64,000 nucleotides of DNA from the NCBI RefSeq assembly GCF_036324505.1, contig NC_086369.1, forward strand, positions 15,665,281-15,729,280. The letters are read 5' to 3'. The number at the start of each line of letters is the position of its first letter. The first letter of the stretch is position 1. The translations under genes were made by a program, and so were the position numbers. A model generated the notes under the pieces. That model was not told the DNA's origin. It was given only the letters and a program-made list of their open reading frames with translations, and did not search any database. The DNA is from Eleginops maclovinus (Eukaryota; Chordata; Actinopteri; Perciformes; Eleginopidae). Below, one piece after another: positions 43,801 through 57,900 of this stretch.

Positions 43801-46800
43801 ACTCGACACATTAAATATGGGCATTGAGGGATAGATCTTAATGCTACAGAGCAGCGTCGAATGCAGAGTGGCCCGCCTACATCACTGCATGCTTTAAAGT
43901 GTTGTGCTTGTCACGCTAAGCCTCTTCTTAAAGTCGGGAAGAGGCTTCAGTGCAGGCTCCAATTATACTGACACGTTTCATTTTAATGATCCCAGAAAGC
44001 AGAAATGGAATAGTGAGGGAAAGCAGCATGCAGCATGTTGTCAGGCTTTGGCGTATGAGGGGAAGCTGATGAATAATGTTAGCATTCATCTAAAAAAGAA
44101 CTAAATACGATTTCTACGAGCTAATGTTATAATAAGAGGTTAAATGGCATCATGTCTTAGGGAAAAAGCCAGCAAAGTGGATTACAATATAAAAGAACAA
44201 AGGTCATTGAACGCAGCTAATGGTTTCAGGGTTCAGTGGATGATGATTTAAATCACAGTGGAGCACATGGTACTGTAGAGCCATAATAATAGTCATGATA
44301 TTATAATAATAATGGATGTGTGCTGACAGGGTTTGACGGAGCATCTCAGGCGCTTCTGACAAACGGTTTCCGCTCTGTAAGCAGAGGTGATCTTTGAGAT
44401 GAGGGCTGAGGCTTTGACAGGAAGCTTCAGCATCGGTACCACCGACACATCTGAGATCAACTCTGGTCTATCTGGGTGTATACACCGGATCCACGGTGAC
44501 CTTTTCCTGCAAGGACTAGAAACAGGGCAAAGTAGTAAAGGACGGACATGGAAACTGCTGGATTTGAATACCGTTTGGAAATGCATACAACCATTCTTAC
44601 ATATATATTTTACAATCTGCTCTCTGTATCTTTCATGTGCTTCCAGAATAATCCCGCTGTTCCTCATTTGCATTCGCTGCGAGGCTTTCTGGAATGTCTC
44701 AGTCATGGTTAAGCTCCCTCCGTTCATCACGCTCCAAACCCTTTCTTTCTCTTTGTTTCAAACACTTAGATTCAAGATTTACACCTACAGTGTTCAAAGA
44801 GCCAAGGACGGAGCGGACCGGTTCAATTCTAAACAATAAATCAGATGCCATGATTTAGAGTGTGCGTGGCGTGCTCCTCGGCGGGGATTACGTGTTTTAC
44901 TTCTTAAATCAAAAGGCTTTCGAGGAGCTAATGTGATTTTCTCTGTGTGTTTGCTGCAGCTCTTTCGTGACTCTCTCAGATAGTGGAGTCATTGTAAATT
45001 CCCGAGGTTTTTTTTGGACGACTCTTGTTCTAAATTACAAAGCTCCCAGAGCTGTGCTGCAGCCCTGCCTGCATATGTACTGATATTGTAGGGGATGGAA
45101 TCCTCCTAAAGTAAGTGGACTCAGAATGTTGTATGTTACCGTGCATCTGCTCATGAAAGTTTAATGTGTCACCTGCTTTTAAGCACGTCTGTGTTCTGCA
45201 TACGTCAGGTGCAAGTCTAGACTGTTGGAGAAAAGCTTCGGGGAAAAACTGACAAGGTGTGTTTGCTGCAGATTTCCGATCTGGAGGGAGGCGATAGCTC
45301 ACCCTGGTGTGTTTGAGAGACAGACCTCTGAATGTTTCAAACAAATTCTGCAGCAGCTTGGCGGACACACTTTACTGAGGGACATTTTCACTTCATAGAT
45401 TTGATGATGTGGGGGTAAGCACATCAGGTTTTTGTGGGGTTTAGATAGTTTTCATCACTATTTTACTTAATTAAAAGGCCTATTAGGAGGTCCAGAATTA
45501 AGTGGATTTCTTGTTAGAAAACAGGCAACAAATGGAGAAAGAAAATGGAACTTATTTAGCGAGCCGTTTAGAAAACCACCGATGTCTCGTGGACATTTGT
45601 GCAATGCAACCGAGTGCTCTCTAGTTCCATGATTTCATTACATCGGCCCAAACGCTCAATAAAAGCTGATCGCCCGCTGGATGAGATGATTTGATTACTG
45701 CAGTATTGAATTTTGGTCAATTTGCAATCCACTGTACGTTAAAGCAAAAGGTTAAACCGTGCATGTTGAGTACATCTTTAGCATCTCCCTTTCATCACAA
45801 CAGAGGATTGTATGTATGGAGGAAGTTAAGCACTATGTTATGTTTACATGACAACATGTCTTGCTTAGGTTCAGTACCAGGATGTGGTTTGGGTTAAAAT
45901 AAGAATGGTTTTATGTTAAATAATTCCACGATGAGTTTTGGTTCTTCACAGGACATAAACAGCAGTCTCCTGGGACAATCAACCCCGACCTCTTCCCTAA
46001 GCGCCCGGTGTGTGTGTCTGAGTCCAGCCTGCATTTTGCGATGTTCAGTAAAGCTCATATCAGCAGAAACTTCACACTGAAGAACCTTGAAAGCGATCTG
46101 CTGAAATGGCCCGGGTCACACGAGGCACGGCTGCTGGAACAACTGAAATGGACTCGGGGCGCCCGCAGAAAGAAATGCACTGCAGGCAAAAGCCCCGTGA
46201 CGTTGATGAATGTTGTCCTCCGTGTGTTAGGTAATATCCTCTGATGAGATGCAGCATGTGCTACGGTCCACAAGGTTGTGAGTGCAGCACAAAAGTGATG
46301 ACGTGAGGGTGTGTGTACAGCGAGGCCACAGGAGGAGGGTGGAGGAGTCATGGCAGCAGTGACAGGAACGATTTACACCATCACACCTGGACATCGGACA
46401 TGAAATACAAGTGCTTCTTATTCCTCTGCAGCTCCATCTCTGCTGTTTCTCCTCTGCTGAACTTCATGCTCTACTCATTTTAACACGTTATTGGATGTCT
46501 AGGGCCGCACTTCACAGAATACTAGAATATCTCCTCACACTGTGGATGTTATCCGACTATAGATTTGCACAAGAACACATAAGAAAAAGCTCCTTATATT
46601 CTACGGCACGGTGGCATTCCCTCATGGATTCATGCAGCAGTGTTGCCGTCTTAATTAATTCCTCGTTCTGCTTCTTGGAGTTTGTGGGAGCAAAACTTGA
46701 CAAATCCATTGTGTAAGCTATAATTACAACGGGTGCATATTATAAATTAAAAATCAGCCTTTTGACAGACGCAGCGTCAGAACAACAGGCTGAATTAGCT

Positions 46801-47909
46801 TCATGTTTGCTGCATGAAATGGGGAGAAACATCGGGCAGATGGTCAGGTTAAAATACATGTGAATGATTGTTGACTCTGGCCATAAGTTTGGCAAAGACA
46901 GAAATGCTGTTTGAACGTCTGTTTTAGTCGCTGGTTCGATATCAGAGTGGTGCTATTGAGTGGGACCATCACTCAAAAGAGGCTTTGAGACAAAACAAGA
47001 AAACCGATTATCGAGCAAACTTTAAAAGCGCTCCAAAAAAATATAGATTTCCTGATTTTCAGCCAGAAGAGTTGGGTTAGGCCCTGCACAATCCTCAAAT
47101 ATTACTTTAATAACCAGCCCTTCATGGATTAGGGTGAATCCAGAGACTATTTTCAATAATAGAAAAAGGATAGGCGAGTGACGAGGCTCTTCAGTGCCTT
47201 CTTGTGGCCACACTCCATCTATCACTCCAAGAACAAGAAGTCCTTGAGAACTACCAGGTAAGAGGTTATGTTAAGCAAAACCAGTAATGATTTACTCTGA
47301 TTAAAGATATAGCTTCTTATCCCAACACACAGCTTGTGAGGGGGATGTTTTAAAGCAATGATCCCTACCATTCCCAGCCATCACTATTATTTCCTCAGTG
47401 TCATTATTTCTTTCTACGATTGCTTTCACATGAGCACGAGAGAAAATTACCTCTCCGGTTCTAGACAAGGGGAGATAATCCATCTTACTAATACCAGAGG
47501 TGAGTGATCATCGAGTGTGGAGACTCCGGCAGAAAAGTTGGGACCTAACAGTATCAATCATCATCAGAGCTGCAAATGGAGACCTCTCATCACACTGCAC
47601 AAAGTAAGAGAGACAAACGAAAAGCGCTCACCTCGACTGCCACTAACTGCTCTCATTAGTCAGATGTGAGGCTCGTTATTTAACACTGCACATCCTGGAT
47701 TGTTGTTGCAGGTATTCATCAATCCTGTGCAGATTTGACACATTCAATCAAGGAGTGGGTGAGTGAGTAAAGGAATTGCATTTGATTAAAATGACAGGTT
47801 AATGAAGCATGTGCATCATACCTGACCTTTCACAGTCATACCACTCTGGGGGATGAGAGTAGGAGTGAATTCATCTGGTCACCATGTAAGATACTGCTTC
47901 GTTTACATA
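34884..47909. other. Intergenic sequence, no gene recognised
   Basis: No convincing exon was found on either strand. Two overlapping frames of 145 and 150 codons at 44293-44839 on opposite strands have no known domain and look like chance. About 38380-38720 is very AT-rich. The block 37090-37300 is dense in TAAT cores and free of repeats and may be regulatory. Confidence 0.5.
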
Positions 47910-48420
47910 CCGAGCTACATGCTAGCTGCTCTGTGGTGCTAAGCTAATCGCTAACATCAGCATGCTCACACTGACAATGCTAAGTAGGAATATAGTACTT
48001 AGCTTAGCCCATTAGCACACAGTACAAAGTACAGCTGATGTTTATGTCACTAGTTCTGAGACAAGGGTAGAGTTTTTACAATTTATTCTGAGCTGGACTT
48101 GAATGGTTATCCCAAACATCATCCAAATCTATCCAAGAGTGGTTCAGATATAGTGTGTGGTTGTCCTCTGGAAACCATGATCAACTGCATCAAATTGCAT
48201 GGAAAACAACACAAGAGTTGTTGGGATACTTCACTAAAAAACAACTGAGAGTGGGACTAAAAGCACTTGGCTTTATCCTCTGAAGACCAGGAATATTTGT
48301 ACCACATTGCACGCAAATCCATCCCATTGTTGTTGAGATATTTCAGTCAAGACCAAAGTAGCACACCAGCTCTGCCTCCCCGTTAAAAACTGAGCATCCA
48401 CTTTATCCTCTGGTATTTTT
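47910..48420 (+). repeat. Fish dispersed repeat (GTACAGCTGATG ... ATCCATCCCATTGTTGTTGAG)
   Basis: Ordered phrases GCTAACATCAGCATGCT, TTAGCACACAGTACAAAGTA, CAGCTGATGTTTATGTCACT, TGTACCACATTGCACGCAAA, ATCCATCCCATTGTTGTTGA and GATATTTCAGTCAAGACCAA match a repeat very common in percomorph genomes. Internal near-duplication (ATGGAAAACAACACAAGAGT before the final part) is also typical. No coding potential remains. Confidence 0.65.
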
Positions 48421-50894
48421 CATAGGAGAACAGCAGATGTGATTCACGTTTACCCCTCCAAAGGGTCAGCGTTCTGGTGAAACAGCCAATGGTCAGTGGG
48501 GTCAGAAATACTCAGTCAAGGGTCATAGCCATAGCAACAACAGGTGAATCTCATCAATTTAATATGCCACATAAAGCCTGGTTGTGGCGGCAACATAAAA
48601 CAAGAGGTAGAATCAGTAAAAGGAAAAGCAAATGGGTAATATAATGGTGCCACGAGGGACGATAGGGATTTCATACTGTACGAAGAGCAGTGGTAAACCC
48701 CGCAGTGTGTGAGGTACAGTAGTTAAGCTGAATCAAAATCTTATGACTCAGCGACATTCGAATGATTTGGCAGGAAAGGCCCAAGGTATCAGCGTGGCAG
48801 GCTGCCCACATATCTGTCTTAATTTGTTTCAGCGACAGGTGCAGGTAAGTGGAAATGTTATACCAGCAACAGTGACGGCCGTCAGCTCCAATGGGACTCA
48901 CACAGGTGGCCCCGCGACAGAGCGGTGATTAAAACACAATCAAACCAAAACACAATGCAGGGTTCGTTGAGTGAGTCACAATTAAATACCAACTTTATTA
49001 TTCACATGGGTAAATAAAGACTGTGTCACGAAAAGCTAAATGTCGATGTAGATTTCTTTGCACAGAGGGATTAACATCTTTTTATCATCGATGAACGTGC
49101 CAATTATTTCCTAGATCAATTGTTATGATCCATCACAAGTTACACCATAGTTAAATTCCAAGAAAATGTCTTTATATTTCTACAACTCCAAATATATTCC
49201 CCTTAATATGATATAAACAGAAAAAAGCAGCAAATCTTCATATCTGAGGCTAAAACCGCATTTTGTGCATGAAACACATTTCTAACAATTCAATTATCAT
49301 CAATAAAATGGAAGGTAATTCATTATTAATGCAAATGAATTGAAGAAGCTCCATCTCATACTGCATTTCTGGTTTCCTGAGCATCACTACAGCCACACAG
49401 ATCATCAGCAGTGACCTCTCATAACCCCATCAAGCCTCTGTTTCCATTCAGTCAGAGCTGTACGTCTACGGTGAAGTACTCAATGTTGTTCTTCACCATA
49501 TCAAGACACTAGTGATGAGTAACGGTGTCCTGGGAATCTCCAAGTGTCAACACGACTATGACACAGATACAGCTAACCACAGGCTTTCAATAATTCATGG
49601 TGTGGTAGAGAGAGTTTACAGAGGAGATAAACAGAGTGTAATTGACCAAAAACATCCCTTGCACTTGAGATACATGCAGAGGCAACGCAGCACAACACTC
49701 AGCGTGCCAGACGCTAACAACTGCAGGTGTTTGGTGTTCATGCCCACGAGAACAACAGTGTGCCAATGCGCACATAATGAGGGAGGTTTCCTTTCTGTGT
49801 TCCTCTCTCTCCCTCCGTCTCATAACAGTGGTTCAGATCAATAGAGTTAGCCTCAGGCGGAGACCTTTGCACTAAAACCAATTGTTCCAGGAACCCGGTG
49901 CAAGCAGAGGCGGTTTTCTGTGAAGCTGTGAATGCCTGATTTCTGCAACCCACAAACTGTGCTGCATCTGACATTTGCTTTGGTGAGAAAGAAAACGTGT
50001 TTATTTTTTGCCTAATGCCACAATCTTGTCTTGGATCCAGGACGTCTACCCACTTTATCCCTGGGATGCATACATATAGACAGCTCTTAGATTAAGAACA
50101 TTTAATTTTAGATACTTGTTGTACATTTTTGGTGAGAGTTAGAAAAAAGAAAGCCTGCTATGGACATGCTCCCAATAAAATAACAGCTTTTCATTTTGAA
50201 TCCCCAGTTATGCAATACATATTAAGATTGTTAGCTTAGCAAAAACAGCTATCTTTGCTCAGTCCTAATTAAGATTATAAAATCCTCCTACTGACTCCAC
50301 AGCCAGTCCTCGTTATGCCAGTTTTTGTGCAAAGTGTCAGGGAATATTTTGTGTAAGCTTGTAAATCTTTAGCTCATTTGCATCTCTTCTCTCTGTCCTC
50401 CTCTGACCTGGCTCTACGGCCTTGCAGGTGCTGTTATCTTCATTAAGGAGGGGCAGCCTGGGCTTCCGAAGCCTTGTTGTTCCCACAGTGGGTGCAAGCT
50501 CACGCTGACCTAAGATTGGCTTTATTGTTTAGGCACAGCTAGCTCCAGTTCATCTGGCCCACTATGCTCCAATCACCTTATTTGTGACCTAGATGACAGT
50601 TTAAGTTAAACGTATTGTCTGAGCTTGTTTAGTCTGACGTTCTGATTTTTTTTCCTGAATGTTGATTATCCATTCAAAACTGGTTAAAACCTCTTCTTAT
50701 TGTCGAGATCTTCAGAATTGGTTTGGCAACCGCTGTGGCAACTCTGCAGTAAATGTCTTGTCAATTCTCCGGCCGTAACTCCGAATAAACCCAACAGTGT
50801 TTTGCCATCAGGTTCCTGCTATCCAGCGTCTCTCTGTTTAGTCTCCATTGCTTCAGAAGTTTCCACCACACAAAGTAAATAAATATACAAGGCG

Positions 50895-51030
50895 TAATTG
50901 GTCAGATTTGGGGCTGCTACTCCTGAGTTCCCCATTTAGACAGAGTCAGAACAAGCTGGTGCCTTCAACTGTCATGCTAAGCTAAGCTAACTGGTCCCAG
51001 CTTCAAATGTACAATATATGGTTTGGTTTT
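50895..51030 (-). repeat. Fragment of the TTAGCTTAGC fish repeat
   Basis: ATGCTAAGCTAAGCTAACTG followed by CCCAGCTTCAAATGTACA is the reverse complement of the GAAGCT...TTAGCTTAGC part of the repeat at 5958-6370. Only a fragment is recognisable. Confidence 0.5.
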
Positions 51031-51200
51031 GGACAGTTTGACCCTGGTTGAACCCACAGTCAGCTGCAGCAGTGTGGACCAAACATCTGCTCTGAGCCCC
51101 GACAGCCACAGCAAGTGAGTATGCAGGTAATACAAACTACTGATCCGTGTAAAATTGTGGAAAGTGCTTCTACAGTGTTCTGCATAATATGCTGAGTCAT

Positions 51201-51201
<1 letters not shown>

Positions 51202-51249
<48 letters not shown>

Positions 51250-51260
51250 ACAGACACACA

Positions 51261-51355
<95 letters not shown>
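51202..51355 (+). repeat. Compound (CA)n microsatellite with CAGACACA units
   Basis: A CA array of about 154 bases, interrupted near 51243-51265 by three CAGA variants spaced eight bases apart. This is a small 8-base repeat inside the dinucleotide array. Confidence 0.97.
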
Positions 51356-51358
<3 letters not shown>

Positions 51359-52227
51359 CCTGTGTGAGAGGAATATTGGGGAGTGATTTATGTTATGACA
51401 CAGATTGTTCTTCATCCACTTATCCAAAAGGATAGATAATGCACGTAGGAGTTAAAGGACACAGAGAGCCGTAGACACTGTTCAAGACTGAATGCCAGGA
51501 GCTGTTATCCTGCGGCTTTAAAACAAATGTACTGAAGTGTGGAAAGTCAGAGGGTCAATTCACTTTTAATTTCACAAATTTATATAGTGTATTTTCCCCA
51601 AGCTGGCCTTTACTTCAGATAAAGTCCCGCAGTGTGAAATCCAGAATTAGGCCTCCTGGAGGTCTGCACTCTCCAACAACCATTGTAGCTCTTTATGATA
51701 TGGTTGGATTTATATAATTGATGCATCACAATGTTAATAGCTTGTTGTGGGGGAGATTCTTCAATGCATCGCTCATGTTTTTACCAAAATGTGCCATGTA
51801 TTCATCTATGAATTGTATCATACATTAGCTCTTATTGTAGGTTTTGAACACAACATCTGAATGTGTAAGTATCTAAAGCTGTCACATAAAAGGTAGTGAA
51901 GTGAAATCTACAATTTTCACCTCTAAAATGAGAGGGATAACATTTGAATGCTCAAATAAAGCACAATAAATTAAGTGTACTAAGTTCATTGTTAATAAAC
52001 ACCTGTATAAGAACAACTACAGGTGACCACAGCTGGCTGGACTTCAGGAATAGTACGGCGGTTGCAGATGGAGGCAGCAGGAAGGTCACATTATTCATTG
52101 ATCTCAGGAGGAGCTGCAGTTTTGATATGTATGGATTCCTCTAGATTTCAGCAGGCCCTTCTGGACGTGATGCGCTATTTAAAAAAAGGAAGATAAACCA
52201 GCATCATACTGGGAATGATGGGCCTTT

Positions 52228-52251
52228 TATATATATATATATATATATATA
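52228..52251 (+). repeat. (TA)n microsatellite
   Basis: About twelve TA units following TTTT, then ACTGTATATG. Confidence 0.95.
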
Positions 52252-54539
52252 CTGTATATGACACTGTCACCCCTCGGTCCCACTACCAGGATCAAAAGAG
52301 AGGGGTAGAAGTAGAGTGTGAATAAAAGATGAAGGTTATGTGACGGTTAGGAGATGCGACTGAGATGAATATGTTTGAAGACAATCAGTTTATAAGATCG
52401 ATGTAAAGGAAAAAAAACAAGAAACTACGACATGCATTTTGATTGTGTGCACACAGACACACACATAATCAAACAGCCTCCCGGTCAATATCATTAGTTG
52501 ACTGTTTTCCTCCAATGAGCCGACTAAATATATAAAGAGGGACAGTCATTGGCTGCCGGGCAGAACAGTTCATGGACCCAGCTGGTCACTCACATGGGAG
52601 AGAATTAAAGGCTAAAAATGGAAGCAATTTTCTTCCAAGATTAGCCTGTGAGGGAAACTAAGAAAGATGACTTTAATGAAGCTTTACGTCACTAAACCTA
52701 CCCATTTAGGGGCTTGGCTCTGGGTACTTTCTGAATCAATATTTGGTGTTAAAGCCTTTTAGGTTTTGATTAACAAACAGGCTTGCAATTACTTAAGGAA
52801 CAACAGAAAAGCAACATCAGAAAGAAAGGGAGTTGAATGCATTTCCAGCAAAGTGCAGTAAGGATCCACAGACATTAATACTGCTGACCATAAATACAAA
52901 CATTGCTTTATGTGCAATTATATTAAGACAGACTGAAAGATAACTCAAAGGTAAACCCATGTGTCGTCAAAGGAATCTCCCATTGTTTACCAAACAGAGC
53001 CCTCTACTGGAGAACTATAATAACCCACATCCACACACATGTACTTTTCTGTATGAATTCCAATTATAATCCTTCAAAGAAAAATCACCACAGGAGCATT
53101 AAGATATTACTTAGTGCCACACCAGAGACAGAACATACAGTGCTTCCAGTCAAGGCTCCTTGGTCCATAGTCTTTGTTTGGCCATTACTCAGACTCAAAC
53201 GTTTGGATAAGTGGCTCTATGTTCTTGCAAGTCCATTAACTGGCCCACGATACCCTTGGCTCTTGGATTTTTCTCCTAATAAAACGAGGACTGAAGGATT
53301 GCTCGATAACAACAGCTGATGTGACAGCAAACAGTGGACTGAAGGTCACTCTGATGGAAATGCGCTCCAACACACTTGTAACCTGAAAGTCATACATGCT
53401 GCACATCTTTCAGCTGCAGTAATGGACAATTTCATGTAATTTGTCAGCGCATTAAGTGTCCAACTCAGCAATCCAGTGTACTGCTTTATGGCTTTCATCC
53501 ATTAAGCCATTCAGCGGCCCTGACATGGAAGGAGGTAGAGAGCACAAGCCACTAAAATGTTACATACAAACAAATGGAGACTTTGTGATTCAGACTACAG
53601 CTTTTCATCCAAATGTAAGACAATCACGAGCAAATCTGTAAAAGAAAATGCAATGAATGCTTGTTTTAATCCAGAAGAGTAATGATATGGAGTAGTTTAT
53701 CTAGAAAAGCACCAGAAAAGAACATGTTACCATTGCAGAACAGGGTGGGATTAAATTATGCTAATTAAAAGAAGAGGAAAAAGAAGGTGCGATGGAAAGC
53801 AAGATGGAGATATGACATGAGTGTGAGTTTTATTTATATGTGGTTACATCAGATTTACAACATTGTTTTGGCTTAATTCCCAAAATCTGTGTCAACAGGT
53901 GGCCGGAAACACACCTAGTTTAGCTTGTGACCAAAAACTCACCACACAAACTGTTGCCCCTCTTTTCCCCTCTGGCTCATTTCCTGGAAAAGATTTTGGA
54001 TCTAGTGCCAATACAGTTTGTGATGTGTTTGGAAAAATAAGCATCTTTTCAAGGTGATGCTGACCCTCACGGAGAGAAGGAGGGGAAGCCTCTGAAATCC
54101 TATTACCCAGAGTTATTTTATTGCCATCAGCAGTGTCGGTCCATCAGCAGCACGGCAACTGTTTCCAACAATTGCTCCCTCACTAATTCTATCGCTGCTG
54201 CCAGACTCGCCCTGGGTGTGGACATTAAACTACATTTGAAAAGTGAAAGTGAAAATGCATTTGGGTGTTCAGGTAGAAATGCCACGAGAAGAGGAAACAC
54301 AAAAAAAACATCCAAAAACAAAACGTTTGGACGTGTTTGGACCCGTCTTGCAAAGACAAAGGTAAACTAAAGAGTTGAAAGGGTGGTTAAAGGTGATGTT
54401 ATAGGATATACAGATTTATAATAAAGATGATTCATTTTTACTATTTCAGTTGTGTGGACACTTTAATGTTCAAGTGATCAGCTAACTAATGAAAGCAGCT
54501 ATGAGGAAGGATGCAAAGAAATTATGTAAAATACAGTAA

Positions 54540-54545
54540 TTTATT
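54540..54545 (-). terminator. fbxo15: Poly(A) signal of fbxo15
   Basis: TTTATT on the plus strand reads AATAAA on the minus strand, about 143 bases beyond the fbxo15 stop codon. Cleavage would be expected near 54515-54530. Confidence 0.6.
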
Positions 54546-54687
54546 CAGCATATGTACAAAACATTGTCAAACTGCAAATTGTCCTGCATTAACAAAAATA
54601 CCTTTCTGTTTAAAAAGGATTAATTTAGTTGGATATAGTCCTAGTATCCTGCTGTAATGGTTAAAGGCTTCTATTTCTGTTACAGGT

Positions 54688-54948
54688 TCAGTAATGTGTA
54701 CTGAAATGCTTGTTGACTTTGCCCACAGCCACATAGACGGCTAAACTCACGACAACAAAGCGCCTCTGCTCCTTCACAAGTTTTATCTCCACCCGACCCT
54801 CTGAGTCCCGATAGTGGATCAGGAAGTGCTCACCATCGTAGTCGTAGCAGACGGGCGTCTCCTGCAGCTGCAAGGCCACCGCAGAGCCGACACACCAGAA
54901 CTGTCCATTACAGAAGTCCAGCAGAGTCACACTCAGGACGCAGCAACT
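54688..54948 (-). CDS. fbxo15: fbxo15 coding exon 9 (C-terminus and stop)
   Basis: Acceptor GCTTTCCCAG; 86 codons and TGA at 54690-54688. It encodes SVTLLDFCNGQFWC, YRDSEGRVEIKLVKEQRRF and VAVGKVNKHFSTHY, matching human DVTLLDEHGKPFWC, DAEGRVHVELV and the terminal KINHWFGTEY. Confidence 0.93.
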   Translation of the reverse strand, partial: SCCVLSVTLLDFCNGQFWCVGSAVALQLQETPVCYDYDGEHFLIHYRDSEGRVEIKLVKEQRRFVVVSLAVYVAVGKVNKHFSTHY

Positions 54949-57900
54949 CTGGGAAAGCGTAGTGGAAAGTCAAGACCTCTTTCCTGCACGGGCTATCACT
55001 GTGATTTCAGGTCGATTAAAGGGTATTAAATGTGACGTTTCTGAATTCAAATGTCTAAAAACACATAATCCTTTTTCATATTTAAGATATTAAGCAACTC
55101 AGTACTTCTTCCACCGCTGCCACAAGGTGCAAGGTCTCCAGAATGCTGTACCTGCACGGCGCCCTCCAGGGCCTCACAGCTCCAGGGAAGGCAGACGCTG
55201 CCGGACAGAGGCGTGTGCTGCGATGGGTATGTCCTGCTGATGGCCGTCAGCCGGATCATCCCGTCACTGATCTCAGCTGCTCACAGATAAAAACAAACGG
55301 AAGTTATTATGTTAGATTCTCCTGAAGTAACTCAGTGAATGTAGTCTGCTCTAGAGCTCTGGTACAGTGCAGTAGGAAGTGTGACTGCATAACAAATTAC
55401 TTCTCCGGCAGAAGAGCTGGGAGAAGTTTTCCGACATGATGTCGCATACAGTGTCATTGAGAGTCACATGTAGCTGGTAACCATGGAGGCCGTGTTCAGG
55501 GTCAACGTCGTCAAAGATGGGTTTTGAGATCGGCTCCACAAGGCTGCAGGAAGAAAGAGAAAAATAAGGTAAGAGTGCAGTGAGGGAAGGAACACGTTTT
55601 TCATAGAGAGGGCATTTTAGAGGGCCTTGACATGTGATCTCACATGAAACCAGGAGAGGGGGCTATGTCCACAGTGTGCTGAAGTCACAGGCTCACTGAT
55701 GTAGCTGTACTACTCCCTGCTTTTTAAACTGTTCACACTGTATGCTTTGAACCATTGGTTTCTAACATGTGTGACTCTTAGAATTATGTTTCCCCTCATC
55801 ACATGATTTTTAGAGGCATAACTTTGGGTGATGTCTATGTTAAGGACATGTTACCAGATCAGTCTACTGAGGTATCAATCAGGTTTGCCCAATTTCAAGC
55901 CGATCAGATTCACAGTTTGAACATCGGACCAATAGGAGTCATATATTTGGCTTTTAATCAATATATTTCACTCAAACACTCATTCTAATTTGCTTGTGTT
56001 TTAAAGTCTGCTAAATAAAGGAATCATCTTCTTGCATTTAACACCTGCACTGTGTCATGTCCTCATGGAAAATGTGTGATTGGCCCTGACAAGAAGGATA
56101 TCTATATATAAAAGTGTGGTAAAGTCACTTCCTCGCACAGCGGGGTGAAACGCAGGTGTCAGTGATGCAGGAGGTTTGAATCTCACCCTGCTGTGCATCA
56201 TGGAGGGTCAAATCTGAGCCCTAACTATGTGATGCTGATACGCCACATGTCATGGGAATAAGGAGAGTGCCTAATCAAATGTGACCTACCAAAGAGGATT
56301 TTCATTTGTGCTTCTCTCCACCAGCCTGTGGAAGTGGAGGGTGATCATGACAAAGGCGACCGAGCTCTGCTCCTGCAAAGAGACACATTGCAAAATTACA
56401 AAAGTACTTTTTCAGCTACTCAAAACAAAGGAATAACAAAGTATAAAGTAGTTGCCTTTGAATTCATTTCCCTCCAGACGCCGATGATGATGCCAGGCTG
56501 TAGCAGCTTGAGTTCAACCAGTCTGTCCCGGCCGATGACCTGCGCGCTTTCAGCTACAGCTTGCATGTCTAACGTTCGCATGAGGGACCTGCGGACGGGT
56601 CTAAAGCAGCAAGAAAACAGTAGGTTTCACTGAGAGAAGAACAGGAAACAGAGACGTTGAGAGAGAGAAAGTGGAGATGACTGTCTTACTTCTTCAGGCC
56701 GGGCAGTTTGAGGGCTACCCTCCTGACACCGTAGAGATGAAGGCTGGAGATCTTCTTGTAGTCGGACAGATGGCCTCCTCCGCTCCAGCACAGAGACACG
56801 GTAGTCTTACAGAACCGGCACCAGCTCGGCTCAATGGTGCTCTGATGACCCGACTTATCAGAGACTGTCAGGTCCCAGGTGACGCGCAAGTTCCTGGAAT
56901 AAGATCATGCAGGTTGACAGCACAAATACATGACAGATGTTAGGCAAAAAGAGCATTGTTTATATTGGGGAAATGTCTTTGCTCACTAGCCCTTCTGTCT
57001 GCTATTCTGTGTCTATTGTTTTTCCCCAAAAAAAGACAATATTTCGAAAAAGTGCAGTAAGTGAGCTCCATGGTCTCTTCAACAGCTGGACGGAGTAGCA
57101 GCAGTGGGCGCGGCTGAGCAAAAACTCAATAATGGACATCTAAACGGGTGATTTATATCAAATCAACCTCATACAGTTGTCATAAAAAGGTGGCCCCATG
57201 GTAATTACTCACCTAACATTCCCTCAAAGCCACATAAACACAGGGGTTAATTACAATTGCTAAGGAAAAGATAATCAAACATGTATTTAAAGTCAACACA
57301 ATGCTAATAATCAGGCTATACAATGGATGGAATGGAACCGCTGCTGTTGGGATAAATCTCTTGATCCAATTGTGTCCAAACTTTGATTCAGGGCTGCCCC
57401 CACTGTGACGCAGCCCCGGTCTCACCGAGGCTCCATCCAATATCACCTAAGCGGAGGAACAAAGCTGAAAACTGAACCAGCCCCGGAGGAGCCGGGGGAT
57501 TAAGCTCTGCATTGTCAGTGGGTATGATGTCTTGTGAAATGATTATAACCCAGGTAAATCTCATGCTCCTCAGCGTCTATAACACACAAACCCCCTCCAG
57601 GGAATACTCCAAGTTAGTGTGTGTGCATGAAGGTGCTGTGGATGAGGAGTTGGGGGCCCTACGTAATTTATTTCAACAATTCAGACAGCCTCTGCAAGGA
57701 ACACAATTATTTCTCCTTGCCCTCTGTAGCACGGCGGCTGCCACTGAGCTGAGAATTGAGTGCTGCACCGCCTCTAATCAGAGGTTATAAAAACACAGCA
57801 GAAAGCGCGGCGGAGGCGATGAGGGAGCTTTCCTCTGCGAGCCAGCGTCCCCCTGAGCAGACGTCTCGCTCAGACAGAGACCTCCCTGCTCACCTTTAAT

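Noticed and set aside
44293..44839. Overlapping 145- and 150-codon frames on opposite strands
   Set aside because: No recognisable domain or splice context; opposite-strand overlap fits chance.
47301..47483. 60-codon minus-strand frame (MDYLPLSRTGEV...)
   Set aside because: It looks like a piece of a dispersed repeat rather than a gene, but no element could be named, so it is not called.
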